Shown: one piece after another, positions 10,540 through 19,195 of the stretch
Layout of the letters: each line of letters starts with the position of its first letter
Position numbering within the stretch: position 1 is the stretch's first letter
DNA from: Paraburkholderia unamae
GTDB taxonomy: Bacteria > Pseudomonadota > Gammaproteobacteria > Burkholderiales > Burkholderiaceae
Reading direction: 5' to 3'
Length of the DNA stretch: 64,000 nucleotides
Assembly: GCF_003268775.1 (NCBI RefSeq)
Contig: NZ_QLSU01000002.1
Coordinates: forward strand, 372,001 to 436,000
Notes under the pieces: model-generated
What the model saw: the letters and a program-made list of their open reading frames with translations, nothing else
Databases searched by the model: none
What the model was told of the DNA's origin: nothing
Translations under genes and position numbers: made by a program

Positions 10540-11889
10540 TTAGAGCACGTAACGCGACAGGTCTTCGTCCTGGGCCACTTCGCCGAGCGCCTTGTCCACG
10601 TAGGCCGCGTCGATCGTCACGCTCTGGCCCGCGTGATTGCCGGCCGCGAACGACACGTCTTCCAGCAGCTTCTCGATAACCGTATAGAGACGCCGCGCGC
10701 CGATGTTCTCGGTCTTCTCGTTGACCGAGAAGGCGATTTCCGCGAGGCGGCGAATGCCGTCTTCGGCGAAATCGAGCTGCACGTCTTCGGTGGCGAGCAG
10801 CGCCTGATACTGCTTCACGAGGCTCGCGTCGGTGGCGACGAGAATCGCTTCGAAGTCCTTCACGGAGAGCGAATCGAGTTCCACGCGAATCGGGAAGCGG
10901 CCTTGCAGTTCGGGAATCAGGTCGCTCGGCTTCGCGAGATGGAACGCGCCGCTCGCGATGAACAGGATGTGGTCGGTCTTGACCATCCCGTACTTCGTAT
11001 TGATGGTTGTGCCCTCCACGAGCGGCAGCAGATCGCGCTGCACGCCCTGGCGCGAAACTTCGCCGCCGCTGCCTTCGTTGTTGCGCGAGGCGATCTTGTC
11101 GATTTCGTCGAGGAACACGATGCCGTTCTGCTCGACGTTCTGCACGGCCTTCTGCTTGACCTCTTCGTCGTTGAGCATCTTGCCGGCTTCTTCGTCGGTG
11201 AGGAGCTTGAGAGCTTCCTTGACCTTCACCTTGCGGCGCGTTTTCTTGCCGCCGCCGAGGTTCGCGAACATCGAGCGGATCTGCTCGGTCATGTCTTCCA
11301 TGCCCGGCGGCCCCATGATGTCCATGCCCACCTGCGGCTGCTCGACGTCGAGCTCGATTTCCTTGTCGTCGAGCGCGCCTTCGCGCAGGCGCTTGCGGAA
11401 GGTCTGGCGCGTGGCGTTGTCACTGCCTTCGGCGTGGCTCGTGGCGTCCGACGAACCGAAGCCCACGGGGCGCGCGCTGGGCAGCAAGACGTCGAGGATG
11501 CGGTCCTCGGCCTGGTCGGTGGCCTTGCTGCGCACCTTGCGCATTTCCGTTTCGCGCGTCTGCTTCACCGAAATCTCGATGAGGTCGCGCACGATGCTGT
11601 CCACGTCGCGGCCAACGTAGCCCACTTCGGTGAACTTGGTCGCTTCGATCTTGATGAACGGCGCATCGGCGAGCTTGGCGAGGCGGCGTGCGATTTCGGT
11701 CTTGCCGACGCCCGTCGGCCCGATCATGAGGATGTTTTTCGGCGTGATTTCCTGGCGCAGCGGGTCGGCGACCTGCTGGCGGCGCCAGCGGTTGCGCAGC
11801 GCGACGGCCACGGCCTTCTTTGCGTTCGCCTGGCCGATGATGTGCTTGTCGAGTTCCGAGACGATCTCGGCGGGGGTCATGGTGCTCAT
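10540..11889 (-). CDS. hslU: HslU, ATPase of the HslUV protease
   Basis: This 449-residue AAA+ unfoldase feeds substrates to HslV. Walker [10 protein letters not shown] is at 57-65 and Walker [13 protein letters not shown] near 255-266. The intervening I-domain is rich in charged residues. The protein ends DEDLSRYVL; the hydrophobic C-terminal tail is the part that inserts into HslV. It follows hslV by 28 bases in the same leftward operon, the usual order. Starts at 11889 ([10 protein letters not shown]) or 11880 are both possible. Length is normal. Confidence 0.97.
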   Translation of the reverse strand: MSTMTPAEIVSELDKHIIGQANAKKAVAVALRNRWRRQQVADPLRQEITPKNILMIGPTGVGKTEIARRLAKLADAPFIKIEATKFTEVGYVGRDVDSIVRDLIEISVKQTRETEMRKVRSKATDQAEDRILDVLLPSARPVGFGSSDATSHAEGSDNATRQTFRKRLREGALDDKEIELDVEQPQVGMDIMGPPGMEDMTEQIRSMFANLGGGKKTRRKVKVKEALKLLTDEEAGKMLNDEEVKQKAVQNVEQNGIVFLDEIDKIASRNNEGSGGEVSRQGVQRDLLPLVEGTTINTKYGMVKTDHILFIASGAFHLAKPSDLIPELQGRFPIRVELDSLSVKDFEAILVATDASLVKQYQALLATEDVQLDFAEDGIRRLAEIAFSVNEKTENIGARRLYTVIEKLLEDVSFAAGNHAGQSVTIDAAYVDKALGEVAQDEDLSRYVL

Positions 11890-11917
11890 CCTGATTCCTT
11901 CTCGTCTGTCCGGCGGG

Positions 11918-12454
11918 TTACTCGATGGTTTCGATCACGCGGTTGTGATTCGTGTAGATGCACATGTCGCCCGCGATTTCGAGCGACTTTTCGACGATCT
12001 CGCGCGGCGAGAGGTCGGTGTTGTCGACGAGCGCCTTTGCTGCGGCTTGCGCATACGCGCCGCCCGAACCGATCGCGCAGATCCCGCCTTCGGGGTCGAG
12101 CACGTCGCCGTTGCCGGTGATGACGAGCGTGGTGCTGGCGTCGGCGGCGATCAGCATGGCTTCGAGGCGGCGCAGCATGCGGTCGGTGCGCCAGTCTTTC
12201 GCGAGCTCGACGGCCGCGCGCGTGAGATTGCCCTGATGTTTTTCGAGCTTGGCTTCGAAGCGGTCGAGCAGCGAGAAGGCGTCGGCGGTGCCGCCGGCGA
12301 AGCCGACCATGACCTTGCCGCCGTAAATGCGCCGGACCTTCTTCGCGCCACCCTTCATGACGATGTTGCCGAGCGTGACCTGGCCGTCGCCGCCGAGCGC
12401 GACCTTGTCGCCGCGCCGCACGGAAACGATCGTCGTGCCGTGAAATTGCTCCAT
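11918..12454 (-). CDS. hslV: HslV, peptidase subunit of the HslUV protease
   Basis: This 178-residue proteasome-like threonine protease begins [15 protein letters not shown]. Removal of MEQFHG would expose the catalytic Thr7, as in known HslV. Further family marks are [22 protein letters not shown] and [20 protein letters not shown]. It is the first gene of the leftward hslVU operon, which in most proteobacteria belongs to the heat-shock regulon; a sigma-32-like promoter candidate lies about 160 bases upstream. Confidence 0.97.
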   Translation of the reverse strand: MEQFHGTTIVSVRRGDKVALGGDGQVTLGNIVMKGGAKKVRRIYGGKVMVGFAGGTADAFSLLDRFEAKLEKHQGNLTRAAVELAKDWRTDRMLRRLEAMLIAADASTTLVITGNGDVLDPEGGICAIGSGGAYAQAAAKALVDNTDLSPREIVEKSLEIAGDMCIYTNHNRVIETIE

Positions 12455-12613
12455 GTGCGTTCCTTTTTACCGTTGATGCCGGGTTGGATGCGAAGGTGGA
12501 ATGCCTGCCGCTTTCGGGTGGGCGCGGCGCCCGTGGTTTCCGGTCGCCGCCGCCCTGAATCCGGGTGCGTTGCGCGCGCCTGCACGGCGCGCAGCGAGCG
12601 CGTGTCGGTATGA

Positions 12614-12640
12614 GTTTAGGGCGGCGTGAGGCATATCAAG
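12614..12640 (-). promoter_or_regulatory. Sigma-32-like promoter candidate for hslVU
   Basis: On the minus strand CTTGAT (12640-12635) is followed after 13 bases by CCCTAAAC (12621-12614). This resembles the heat-shock pattern CTTGAA-N13-17-CCCCATNT. It would give a leader of about 155 bases. Weak evidence on its own; gene identity supports it. The rest of the 386-base gap before the dksA terminator shows nothing else. Confidence 0.4.
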
Positions 12641-12759
12641 GCCCGCACGAGCAGAAAAGCTCGCGGCGGCCTGACCGCAAGCGCGCAGGAAAGCGTGCAG
12701 GAATGGGCGTTCGCGCCCGGCAAGGAAGGCGCGTCGGCGGGGCGGCGCGCAAAAGAAAA

Positions 12760-12783
12760 AAGCGCACGGGGCTCCGTGCGCTT
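12760..12783 (-). terminator. Rho-independent terminator after dksA
   Basis: A 10-bp stem (AAGCGCACGG / CCGTGCGCTT) with a GGCT loop. In leftward transcription it is followed by a run of six U. It lies 57 bases past the dksA stop. Confidence 0.88.
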
Positions 12784-12840
12784 CGACAGGGAAGGCAAGT
12801 CGCTAGCCGCGAAAGCAGGCTTTCGCAGCCGGGAAAAAGC

Positions 12841-13260
12841 TCAATCGCCGAACAGCTTCTGGCGCAGCTCGCGGCGCTCCTGCGCTTCGAGCGAGAGCGT
12901 GGCGGTCGGGCGCGCGAGCAGACGCGGAATGCCGATCGGCTCGCCCGTTTCCTCGCACCAGCCGTAGTCGCCGGAGTCGATGCGCGCGAGCGATTGCTGC
13001 ACCTTCTTGAGCAGCTTGCGCTCGCGGTCGCGCGTGCGCAGTTCGAGCGCGTGCTCTTCTTCGATCGTCGCGCGGTCGGCCGGATCGGGAACGATCACGG
13101 TTTCGCGCAGATTCTCAGTGGTCTGGCCCGCATTGCGGAGAATTTCCGCTTGCAGCTGTTCGAGCCGGTTCTTGAAGAAGGCGAGCTGATCCTCGTTCAT
13201 GTAATCCTTGTCGCTCATCTTCAGGATTTCGGCTTCGGTCAAGAGTCGTGTCGTCGTCAT
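12841..13260 (-). CDS. dksA: DksA, RNA polymerase secondary-channel regulator (cysteine-poor)
   Basis: This 139-residue protein has the coiled-coil (YMNEDQLAFFKNRLEQLQAE through ERKLLKKVQQSLARID) and the globular zinc-finger-like part of DksA, which works with ppGpp on RNA polymerase. The finger region reads GWCEETGEPIGIPRLLARPT then TLSLEAQ. Only one of the four zinc cysteines of E. coli DksA remains, so it should fold without the usual zinc site. The long upstream reading frame is not coding; ATG 13260 gives MTTTRLLTEAEILKMSD. It has its own terminator and is probably monocistronic. Confidence 0.93.
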   Translation of the reverse strand: MTTTRLLTEAEILKMSDKDYMNEDQLAFFKNRLEQLQAEILRNAGQTTENLRETVIVPDPADRATIEEEHALELRTRDRERKLLKKVQQSLARIDSGDYGWCEETGEPIGIPRLLARPTATLSLEAQERRELRQKLFGD

Positions 13261-13767
13261 CTGGCTTGCTTCTTCAATGAGTGAGGCAAAACAGGCACAT
13301 CTTGCCTGCACTTTTGTGTTGCCCGCAGTGGCCTTTACCACCTTGCCAGGCGCACTTACCGCGCCGATGTGCGCGCTGACGGGCACGGACGATGATCTGT
13401 CGTGACGCCGAAGCGCCGCTGCGGGGCCGAACTCCTCTGGAAACCGGTCTTCAGATGCTCCTGAGGCATATTTCGTACCGACTGCGCGCTGCGACCGTTG
13501 CGCTGCCGGCGGGGCGAACCCTCGGCGAATTCCGGGGCGCCTCTCTTCCAGTGGGGCCGTATTGTAACCGAACCGCAAACTTAGACCGCAAGCGGGAAAT
13601 CCCTGCGGCGGCGTCGCCATTGACTGACCCGTTTGCGTACCCGGCGATATCCAGAAAATATAACGCGCCAATCGTGAAAAAGCGATGGTCGGGTACGTTA
13701 TTTGACGCGCACACCCGAAAGAGGCCGTTGCGCTGTGCGCAAAGACGGCATGGGCGCCCAAACGAAA
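13261..13767. other. Intergenic region upstream of dksA
   Basis: No supported gene. It must hold the leftward dksA promoter. TTGGCG and TATCGC 16 bases apart on the minus strand around 13648-13675 are a weak candidate. A perfect 8-bp inverted repeat CGTACCCG/CGGGTACG (13637-13644, 13691-13698) flanks that AT-rich patch; its meaning is unknown. Confidence 0.4.
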
Positions 13768-13790
13768 ACGCCCGGCGGCGGGCCGGGCGT
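13768..13790 (-). terminator. Rho-independent terminator after the CobW/ZNG GTPase gene
   Basis: An 8-bp stem ACGCCCGG / CCGGGCGT with a 7-base loop. Leftward transcription continues into UUUUCG. It lies 24 bases past the stop of the GTPase gene. Confidence 0.8.
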
Positions 13791-13813
13791 ATCAGAATAA
13801 TCTCGGAATCTGG

Positions 13814-14923
13814 TCAGGCGAGACAGGCGTCGAGGCCGTCGGTGATGAGATCCTGCGGCAACTCGATGCCGATGAACACCATCTTGCTGTTCTTCTTCTC
13901 GATCGGCAGCCACTTGGCGGCCAGGTCGCTGCCCATCATCTGGTGCACGCCCTGGAACACCACCTTGCGGTCCACGCCCTTCATGTAGAGCACGCCCTTG
14001 TAGCGCAACAGGCGCTCGCCGTAGATCTGAAGAATGCCGCCGAGGAAGTCTTCCAGGCGATTCGGATCGAACGGGCGGTCGCTGCGGTACACGAACGACT
14101 TGATCTTGTCGTCGTGGTGCGCGTGATGGTGGTGGCCGTGGTCGTGGCCTTCATGGGTGCACTTGCCGTGATCGTGGTCGCAGTCGGCGTGATCCTCATC
14201 ATGAGCGTGATCATGCGCGTGGTCATGATCATGGTCGTGATCGTGATGCGCGTGATCGTCTTCGGCGAGGAAGTCCGGGTCGATCTCGAGCTTGGCGTTC
14301 AGGTTGAAGCCGCGCAGGTCGAACACTTCCTTGATGTCGGCCTCGCCGAAATTCACCTGGCGGATCTGAGCCTTCGGGTTCATGTGCAGCACGCGGTGGC
14401 GCAGGTCGGCGAGTTCCTTTTCGTCGACGAGGTCGGCCTTCGTGATGAAGATGCGGTCGGCGAAACCCACCTGGCGCTGCACCACTTCGTGCTCGTCGAG
14501 CTGATGGTTGCCGTGCTTGGCGTCCACGAGCGTGATGATCGCGTCGAGCAGGAATTCGTCGGCGATCTCGTTATCCATGAAGAAGGTCTGCGCGACCGGG
14601 CCCGGATTGGCGAGGCCCGTGGTTTCGATCACCACGCGGTCGAAGTCCAGCTTGCCGTCGCGCTTTTGCTGCGCGAGGTCGCCGAGCACGCGCGCGAGGT
14701 CGCCGCGAATCGTGCAGCAGATGCAGCCGTTGCTCATCTGGATGATCTGCTCGGTGCTGTCCTGCACGAGGATTTCGTTGTCGATGTTCTCTTCGCCGAA
14801 CTCGTTCTCGATCACGGCGATCTTCATGCCGTGCTTTTCGTTCAGGATGCGCTTGAGCAGCGTGGTTTTGCCGCTGCCGAGAAAGCCGGTCAGGATGGTG
14901 ACGGGAATCATGCTGGTTGCCAT
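13814..14923 (-). CDS. CobW/ZNG-type GTPase (metallochaperone)
   Basis: This 369-residue G3E-family GTPase has Walker A GFLGSGKTT (13-21) and the metal-binding CICC motif at 67-70 (SNGCICCTIRGDL). A histidine-rich linker of roughly 60 residues follows near 220-280 (HAHHDHDHDHDHAHDHAHDE and more), then the CobW C-terminal domain. Such proteins bind Zn, Co or other ions and deliver them to client enzymes; the ZNG branch is linked to zinc limitation. ATG 14923 gives MATSMIPVTILTGF; an in-frame ATG at 14956 adds 11 residues and is possible. A Zur-like site lies upstream, supporting a zinc role. Confidence 0.88.
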   Translation of the reverse strand: MATSMIPVTILTGFLGSGKTTLLKRILNEKHGMKIAVIENEFGEENIDNEILVQDSTEQIIQMSNGCICCTIRGDLARVLGDLAQQKRDGKLDFDRVVIETTGLANPGPVAQTFFMDNEIADEFLLDAIITLVDAKHGNHQLDEHEVVQRQVGFADRIFITKADLVDEKELADLRHRVLHMNPKAQIRQVNFGEADIKEVFDLRGFNLNAKLEIDPDFLAEDDHAHHDHDHDHDHAHDHAHDEDHADCDHDHGKCTHEGHDHGHHHHAHHDDKIKSFVYRSDRPFDPNRLEDFLGGILQIYGERLLRYKGVLYMKGVDRKVVFQGVHQMMGSDLAAKWLPIEKKNSKMVFIGIELPQDLITDGLDACLA

Positions 14924-15038
14924 GCTGTCTGCCTGGTAGGTGTTCGAGGTGTCCATTCCGGCGCGCCGCGTTGGACGCTGGCGCGCCGAGGTATTCGGGC
15001 CGGGCGGCTGCCGGGCGCCCCGCCCGCAGCCATCGAGT

Positions 15039-15051
15039 GTTACAACATAAC
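15039..15051 (-). promoter_or_regulatory. Zur-box-like palindrome upstream of the GTPase gene
   Basis: GTTACAACATAAC has half-sites GTTA/TAAC around 5 bases, like the core of proteobacterial Zur operators (GTTATNNTATAAC type). It lies about 116 bases before the GTPase start in an AT-rich patch, where a promoter would be expected. The outer bases match; the centre is imperfect. Confidence 0.4.
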
Positions 15052-15176
15052 TTCCTATTGAAACATATCTGCGCGGCGCACGCATGAGATGGCCGGGCGC
15101 GGCCGGATTCGGGGACCGACCATGCGGCCCGAAATGCGCGGCTGCGTGCCGCCGAAACCGGCTAGATAAGGCCGGC

Positions 15177-16391
15177 TCAGGCGATTTGCAACAGCAGGCC
15201 CTTCAGGTACTCGCCTTCGGGGAACGCCGTGAGCAGCGGGTGATCGACGCCCGCGCCAAGGCGCTTGAGGATGCGCGCGTCCACCCTGGCGTCGGAAGCG
15301 GCGCCCGCCACGATCTTCTGGAACAGCGCCGAATCGATCGCCCCCGAGCACGAGTACGTGAAGAGGAGGCCGCCCGGGCGCAGCAGTTTGAAACCGGTGA
15401 GGTTGATGTCCTTGTAGGCGCGTGCGGCGCGATCCACGTGCTCGCGCGAGGCCGCGAACTTGGGCGGATCGAGCACCACCAGGTCGAAGCGCTCGCCTTC
15501 GTCGTGGAGGCGTCGCAGCGTCTTGAAGGCGTCGGCGTCGAGCCAGGTGGCGCGCGCGGCGTCGAAGCCGTTCGCCTCGACGTTCTTCTGCGCCGTGGCG
15601 AGCGCCTCGCCCGACGAGTCGATCGACACCACGCGTTTCGCGCCGCCCTTCATGGCCGCGAGCGAGAAGCCGCCCGTGTAGCAGAAGCAGTTGAGCACGT
15701 CGCGCTCGCGCGCATACGTCTGCACGAGCGCGCGGTTGTCGCGCTGGTCGACGTAGAAGCCGGTCTTGTGGCCGTTGCGCACGTCCACGTGATAGCGCAC
15801 GCCGTTTTCGTTCGTGATGATCGTTGCGGGCGGCTCGTCGCCGGCGAGCAGGCCGGTGGTCTGTTCGAGCCCTTCCTTCTCGCGGATCGACACGTCCGAG
15901 CGCTCGTACACGTTCGGGCAGCCCGTTGCCTGCGTGAGCGCGGCGACGATCGCTGCTTTCCATGCCTCGACGCCCGCGGCCATGAACTGGCACACGAGCT
16001 GGCCGCGGCCGCCTTTCTCAACATCACCGCCGTCTTCGATGTAGTAGTCGACGATCAGGCCCGGCAGGCCGTCGGCCTCGCCGAAGATCAGGCGCACCGC
16101 GCCCGTGCCGCTCACCATCGCGCGGCGGTCGGCCACGGCGCGCTGCACGCGGCGCTTGAAGAACGCGTGGTCGATCGGCTCGTTTTCGTCGAAGCTCCAT
16201 ACGCGCGCGCGGATCTGCGAGTGCGGGCTGTAGGCGGCGCGCCCGAGAAAGCGGCCGTCGGCCGAGCGCACGATGACGGTCGCGCCGGGCGCGGGCTTGC
16301 CCTCCACGTGGTCGATCGCGTTGGCATAGACCCACGGATGGCGGCGCAGCAGGGATTTTTCTTTCGACGGCTTGAGGGTGACGATATTCAT
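15177..16391 (-). CDS. rlmI: 23S rRNA m5C methyltransferase RlmI-like
   Basis: This 404-residue protein starts MNIVTLKPSKEKSLLRRHPW, an N-terminal PUA RNA-binding domain closely resembling E. coli RlmI. AYSPHSQIRARVWSFDENEP is near residue 55. A Rossmann methyltransferase domain follows with VLNCFCYTGGFSLAAMKGGA near 220, FDLVVLDPPKFA near 300 and the catalytic-type YSCSGAI near 345. RlmI methylates C1962 of 23S rRNA using SAM. ATG 16391 is preferred over an upstream in-frame ATG because it gives the family start. xerC ends 66 bases upstream, so they may share a transcript. Confidence 0.88.
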   Translation of the reverse strand: MNIVTLKPSKEKSLLRRHPWVYANAIDHVEGKPAPGATVIVRSADGRFLGRAAYSPHSQIRARVWSFDENEPIDHAFFKRRVQRAVADRRAMVSGTGAVRLIFGEADGLPGLIVDYYIEDGGDVEKGGRGQLVCQFMAAGVEAWKAAIVAALTQATGCPNVYERSDVSIREKEGLEQTTGLLAGDEPPATIITNENGVRYHVDVRNGHKTGFYVDQRDNRALVQTYARERDVLNCFCYTGGFSLAAMKGGAKRVVSIDSSGEALATAQKNVEANGFDAARATWLDADAFKTLRRLHDEGERFDLVVLDPPKFAASREHVDRAARAYKDINLTGFKLLRPGGLLFTYSCSGAIDSALFQKIVAGAASDARVDARILKRLGAGVDHPLLTAFPEGEYLKGLLLQIA

Positions 16392-16457
16392 GATGACTTC
16401 GATACAGGGTGACGGCGCGCGCCGCATGACGTTGCATGCCGCGTGCGCCGTGGCGTT

Positions 16458-17396
16458 TCAGTCGCGCTTTTTCGCGCGCGGATGCGCGGTGTCGTAGACC
16501 TTCGCGAGATGCTGGAAGTCGAGCGACGTATAGACCTGGGTGGCCGAAATGCTCGCGTGGCCGAGCAATTCCTGCACGGCGCGCAGGTCGCCGCTCGATT
16601 GCAGCAGGTGCGTGGCGAACGAGTGCCGCAGCACGTGCGGGTGCACGTTCGCCGGAATGCCCGCCGCGATGGCGGCGCGCTTCACGCGCTCGCGCACCAC
16701 GCCCGGCGCCATGCGGTTGCCGCGCACGGAGAGAAAGAGCGGCGCGTCGTCGTGCTTCACGAAGGCGCCGCGCGCGGCGAGCCACGCGTCGAGCGCATCG
16801 AGCGCCTTGCGCCCGACCGGCACGGCGCGGTGGCGGTTGCCCTTGCCGTGCACTTCGACTTCGGCGGCGTCGCGCTTGAGCCAGCCCGCCGATTCGTAGC
16901 CGTCGCGCTTCACGTAGCGCACGTCCAGGCCGACGAGTTCGGCGAGGCGCAGCCCCGATGAGTAGAACAGTTCGAGCATGGCGCGATCGCGCAGCGCTTC
17001 GGGGCCGCCTTCCTGCGCGCCGGCGATGGCGGGGGCTTCCATGAGTTGCGCGGCGTCGTCGACGGAAAGCGCCTTGGGCAGCGTTTTCGCGCGCTTGGGC
17101 GCGCGCACGGCGGCCACCGGGTTTGCATCGAGTTCGATGTGGCCCGCGAGCCAGCGATAAAACGCGCGCCACGCCGAGAGCCGGTGCGCGATCGAGCGCG
17201 CCGAGAGGCCGCCCGCGTGCGCGCGCGCCACGGCGCCGCGCACCTGCGCGGCCGTGACCGTTTCGAGCGGCTTGCCGTTGGCGAGCTTCTTGAGCTCGTC
17301 GAGCTCGTACGTATAGCCGCGCAACGTGTGCACCGAGAGCCGCCGCTCGTGTTCGAGCATCGCGAGATAGGTGGCGATCGGATCGGTCAGGTTCAC
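16458..17396 (-). CDS. xerC: Tyrosine recombinase XerC
   Basis: This 312-residue recombinase has an N-terminal SAM-like core-binding domain (HERRLSVHTLRGYTYELDEL) and a catalytic domain with all six family residues: Arg150 (SSGLRLAEL), Lys185 (HGKGNRHRAV), His254 and Arg257 (HVLRHSF), His280 (LGHASIS), and nucleophile Tyr289 (TQVYTSL). With XerD it resolves chromosome dimers at dif. No dif-like site was recognised in this window. An insertion AQEGGPEALRD near 127 is a minor lineage feature. Confidence 0.93.
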   Translation of the reverse strand: MNLTDPIATYLAMLEHERRLSVHTLRGYTYELDELKKLANGKPLETVTAAQVRGAVARAHAGGLSARSIAHRLSAWRAFYRWLAGHIELDANPVAAVRAPKRAKTLPKALSVDDAAQLMEAPAIAGAQEGGPEALRDRAMLELFYSSGLRLAELVGLDVRYVKRDGYESAGWLKRDAAEVEVHGKGNRHRAVPVGRKALDALDAWLAARGAFVKHDDAPLFLSVRGNRMAPGVVRERVKRAAIAAGIPANVHPHVLRHSFATHLLQSSGDLRAVQELLGHASISATQVYTSLDFQHLAKVYDTAHPRAKKRD

Positions 17397-17405
17397 GTTG
17401 GGCGG

Positions 17406-17423
17406 CTTCGGTTTCGGCTTCGG
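17406..17423. repeat. 6-bp tandem repeat abutting the DUF484 stop codon
   Basis: On the minus strand the stop TGA (17426-17424) is followed by CCGAAG, CCGAAA, CCGAAG. One of five short repeats at stop codons in this stretch (see findings). Confidence 0.6.
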
Positions 17424-18107
17424 TCAGTGCGGCAGCAGGCGCGAGAGCGCCGCGCTCGCGAGCGCGCCGATCTGCGTGAGGAAATCGGTGGCCATGCCGT
17501 CGTGGAAGCGGCGCGAGTCGGGCGAGCCCATCACCAGCAGGCCGAAGGCGTCGCTTTGCGGCGCATCGTTCGAGGCTTCGACAGGGGCGCGCAGCGCGAT
17601 GATCGCGACCGACTGCGCCGCGCCGTCGCTGGCGTCGAGCCATTGCGCGGCCTCGAAGCCCGTGTTCGCGCCGCAATAGGGCGTGTCGAGGCTGCTCGCG
17701 AAAATGCGTACTTCCTCGCCCGTGTGGCGCGCGAAATCCGCCTGGGCGTAGGCTTCGGCCACGTCCCACACGCGCAGCGCGGCCTGCGGCATGTCGAACA
17801 CGTCGCGCAGATTCTGCGTGATCGAGCGCGGCAGGGCGTACGGGTCGCGCTCGGCGATCATGCGCGTGGTCCAGCGGTTGAACTTCGCGGCGATCGAGTC
17901 GTTCTCGTGCCCGTAGCGCAGCAGCTCCGAAAGACGCCGTTCGAGATGCTTGTTCTTCTCGCGCAGCATCTCCATCTGGCGCTCCTGGAGCGACACGGCG
18001 GCCTTGCCGTGCGGATTGCCGAGCTTGATCGTCGCAAGCAGTTCGGCATGCTCAACGAAAAAGTCGGGATGGGCGAGCAGATAGTCGGCAACTTCGCGAT
18101 CGTTCAT
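17424..18107 (-). CDS. DUF484 family protein
   Basis: This 227-residue protein begins MNDREVADYLLAHPDFFVEH, the DUF484 family start. A coiled region follows (QMEMLREKNKHLERRLSELL), then a GAF-like domain ending FGLLVMGSPDSRRFHDGMAT. Its position beside dapF and xerC is conserved in many proteobacteria, but its function is not established. Upstream in-frame residues to 18206 are dismissed because the family start is at 18107. The order dapF-DUF484-xerC on the leftward strand suggests one transcript, with a 136-base gap from dapF. Confidence 0.9.
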   Translation of the reverse strand: MNDREVADYLLAHPDFFVEHAELLATIKLGNPHGKAAVSLQERQMEMLREKNKHLERRLSELLRYGHENDSIAAKFNRWTTRMIAERDPYALPRSITQNLRDVFDMPQAALRVWDVAEAYAQADFARHTGEEVRIFASSLDTPYCGANTGFEAAQWLDASDGAAQSVAIIALRAPVEASNDAPQSDAFGLLVMGSPDSRRFHDGMATDFLTQIGALASAALSRLLPH

Positions 18108-18243
18108 GTTGTGGACGCGTTGTAGTTGTGAGGCGCGCGCAATGCAATGAGAAACGCGCAGTCTGTCATGCGATTCAGTATGCGTGCGGCGCGACGGCTG
18201 CTGCATCGGTCGCGCCGGCGAAGGCCGCCTGTCTATACAGGAC

Positions 18244-19110
18244 TCAGTCGGCCAGCTCGATCTCGCCTTCGAACACGGTCGTGGCCGGGCCTGCCATCGT
18301 GAGCGCGGCGGACTCGTCGCGCGCGCCGTCCCAGGCGATGGTCAGCACGCCGCCGTGCGTATGGACCTTCACGGGCGAGTCGAGCAGCCCGCGGCGGATA
18401 CCGGCCGCCACGGCCGCGCACGCGCCCGTGCCGCACGCGAGCGTTTCGCCCGCGCCGCGCTCGAACACGCGCAGCTTCACTTCGCTGCGCGAGACGATCT
18501 GCATGAAACCGGCGTTCACCTTGTTCGGGAAGCGCGCGTGCGTTTCGATGATCGCGCCTTCGGCCTTCACCGGGTAGGCCTCGACGTCGTCCACCACCTG
18601 CACCGCGTGCGGGTTGCCCATCGAGACGACCGAAATCCAGCGCGTCGCGCCATTCACGTCGAGCGGCCAGAGCGTGTCGTTGCCCTCGCGGCGGCCTTCG
18701 AGGCCCTGGGCGTCGAACGGCACGCGCGCGGGTTCGAACTCGGGGCGGTCCATGTCGACCACGACTTCACCGTTTTCCTGCACGACGAGCGTGATCGTGC
18801 CCTTCTGCACCTGCACGCGCACGCGGTTCGAGTCGGTGAGCTTGCGTTCGCGCACGAATTTCACGAAGCAGCGCGCGCCGTTGCCGCAGTGCTCGACCTC
18901 GCCGCCGTCGCAATTGAAGATGCGATAGCGGAAGTCGACGCCATCCACGGTCGGCTTCTCGACGATCAGCAACTGGTCCGCGCCAATGCCGAAGTGGCGG
19001 TCGGCGAGCGCGCGCACGCGCTCGGGCGTGAGCGCGAGGTCCTGGCTGTAGCCGTCGAGCACGACGAAGTCGTTGCCCGCGCCGTGCATCTTGGTGAATT
19101 TGAGTTTCAT
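18244..19110 (-). CDS. dapF: Diaminopimelate epimerase DapF
   Basis: This 288-residue enzyme converts LL- to meso-diaminopimelate for lysine and peptidoglycan. The two catalytic cysteines are visible: Cys75 in [10 protein letters not shown] and Cys226 in LACGTGACA. The N-terminal signature [20 protein letters not shown] is intact. No Shine-Dalgarno sequence is seen in the 11 bases between a 14-bp hairpin and the start codon, which is unusual and may bear on its translation. lpxL lies upstream on the same strand. Confidence 0.96.
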   Translation of the reverse strand: MKLKFTKMHGAGNDFVVLDGYSQDLALTPERVRALADRHFGIGADQLLIVEKPTVDGVDFRYRIFNCDGGEVEHCGNGARCFVKFVRERKLTDSNRVRVQVQKGTITLVVQENGEVVVDMDRPEFEPARVPFDAQGLEGRREGNDTLWPLDVNGATRWISVVSMGNPHAVQVVDDVEAYPVKAEGAIIETHARFPNKVNAGFMQIVSRSEVKLRVFERGAGETLACGTGACAAVAAGIRRGLLDSPVKVHTHGGVLTIAWDGARDESAALTMAGPATTVFEGEIELAD

Positions 19111-19121
19111 GCCGTTATTGT

Positions 19122-19155
19122 AAGCGAGGCCCGGGCGAAAACCCGGGCCTCGCTT
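19122..19155 (-). other. 14-bp perfect hairpin between lpxL and dapF
   Basis: Arms 19122-19135 and 19142-19155 (AAGCGAGGCCCGGG and its complement) enclose a 6-base loop. It ends 11 bases before the dapF ATG. No U-run follows in the leftward direction, so it does not look like a standard terminator. It may stabilise or process the mRNA, or limit dapF translation. Confidence 0.7.
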
Positions 19156-19171
19156 GTGGGTGCATTCGTGG

Positions 19172-19195
19172 GCGCATCTTTCAGCGCATCTTTCA
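19172..19195. repeat. 12-bp tandem duplication at the lpxL stop codon
   Basis: GCGCATCTTTCA is repeated exactly twice (19172-19183, 19184-19195). The second copy contains the lpxL stop, so the stop codon is duplicated in frame. Confidence 0.75.

Noticed and set aside
13637..13698. 8-bp inverted repeat CGTACCCG/CGGGTACG upstream of dksA
   Set aside because: 46-base separation and no matching element elsewhere; kept only as a note.
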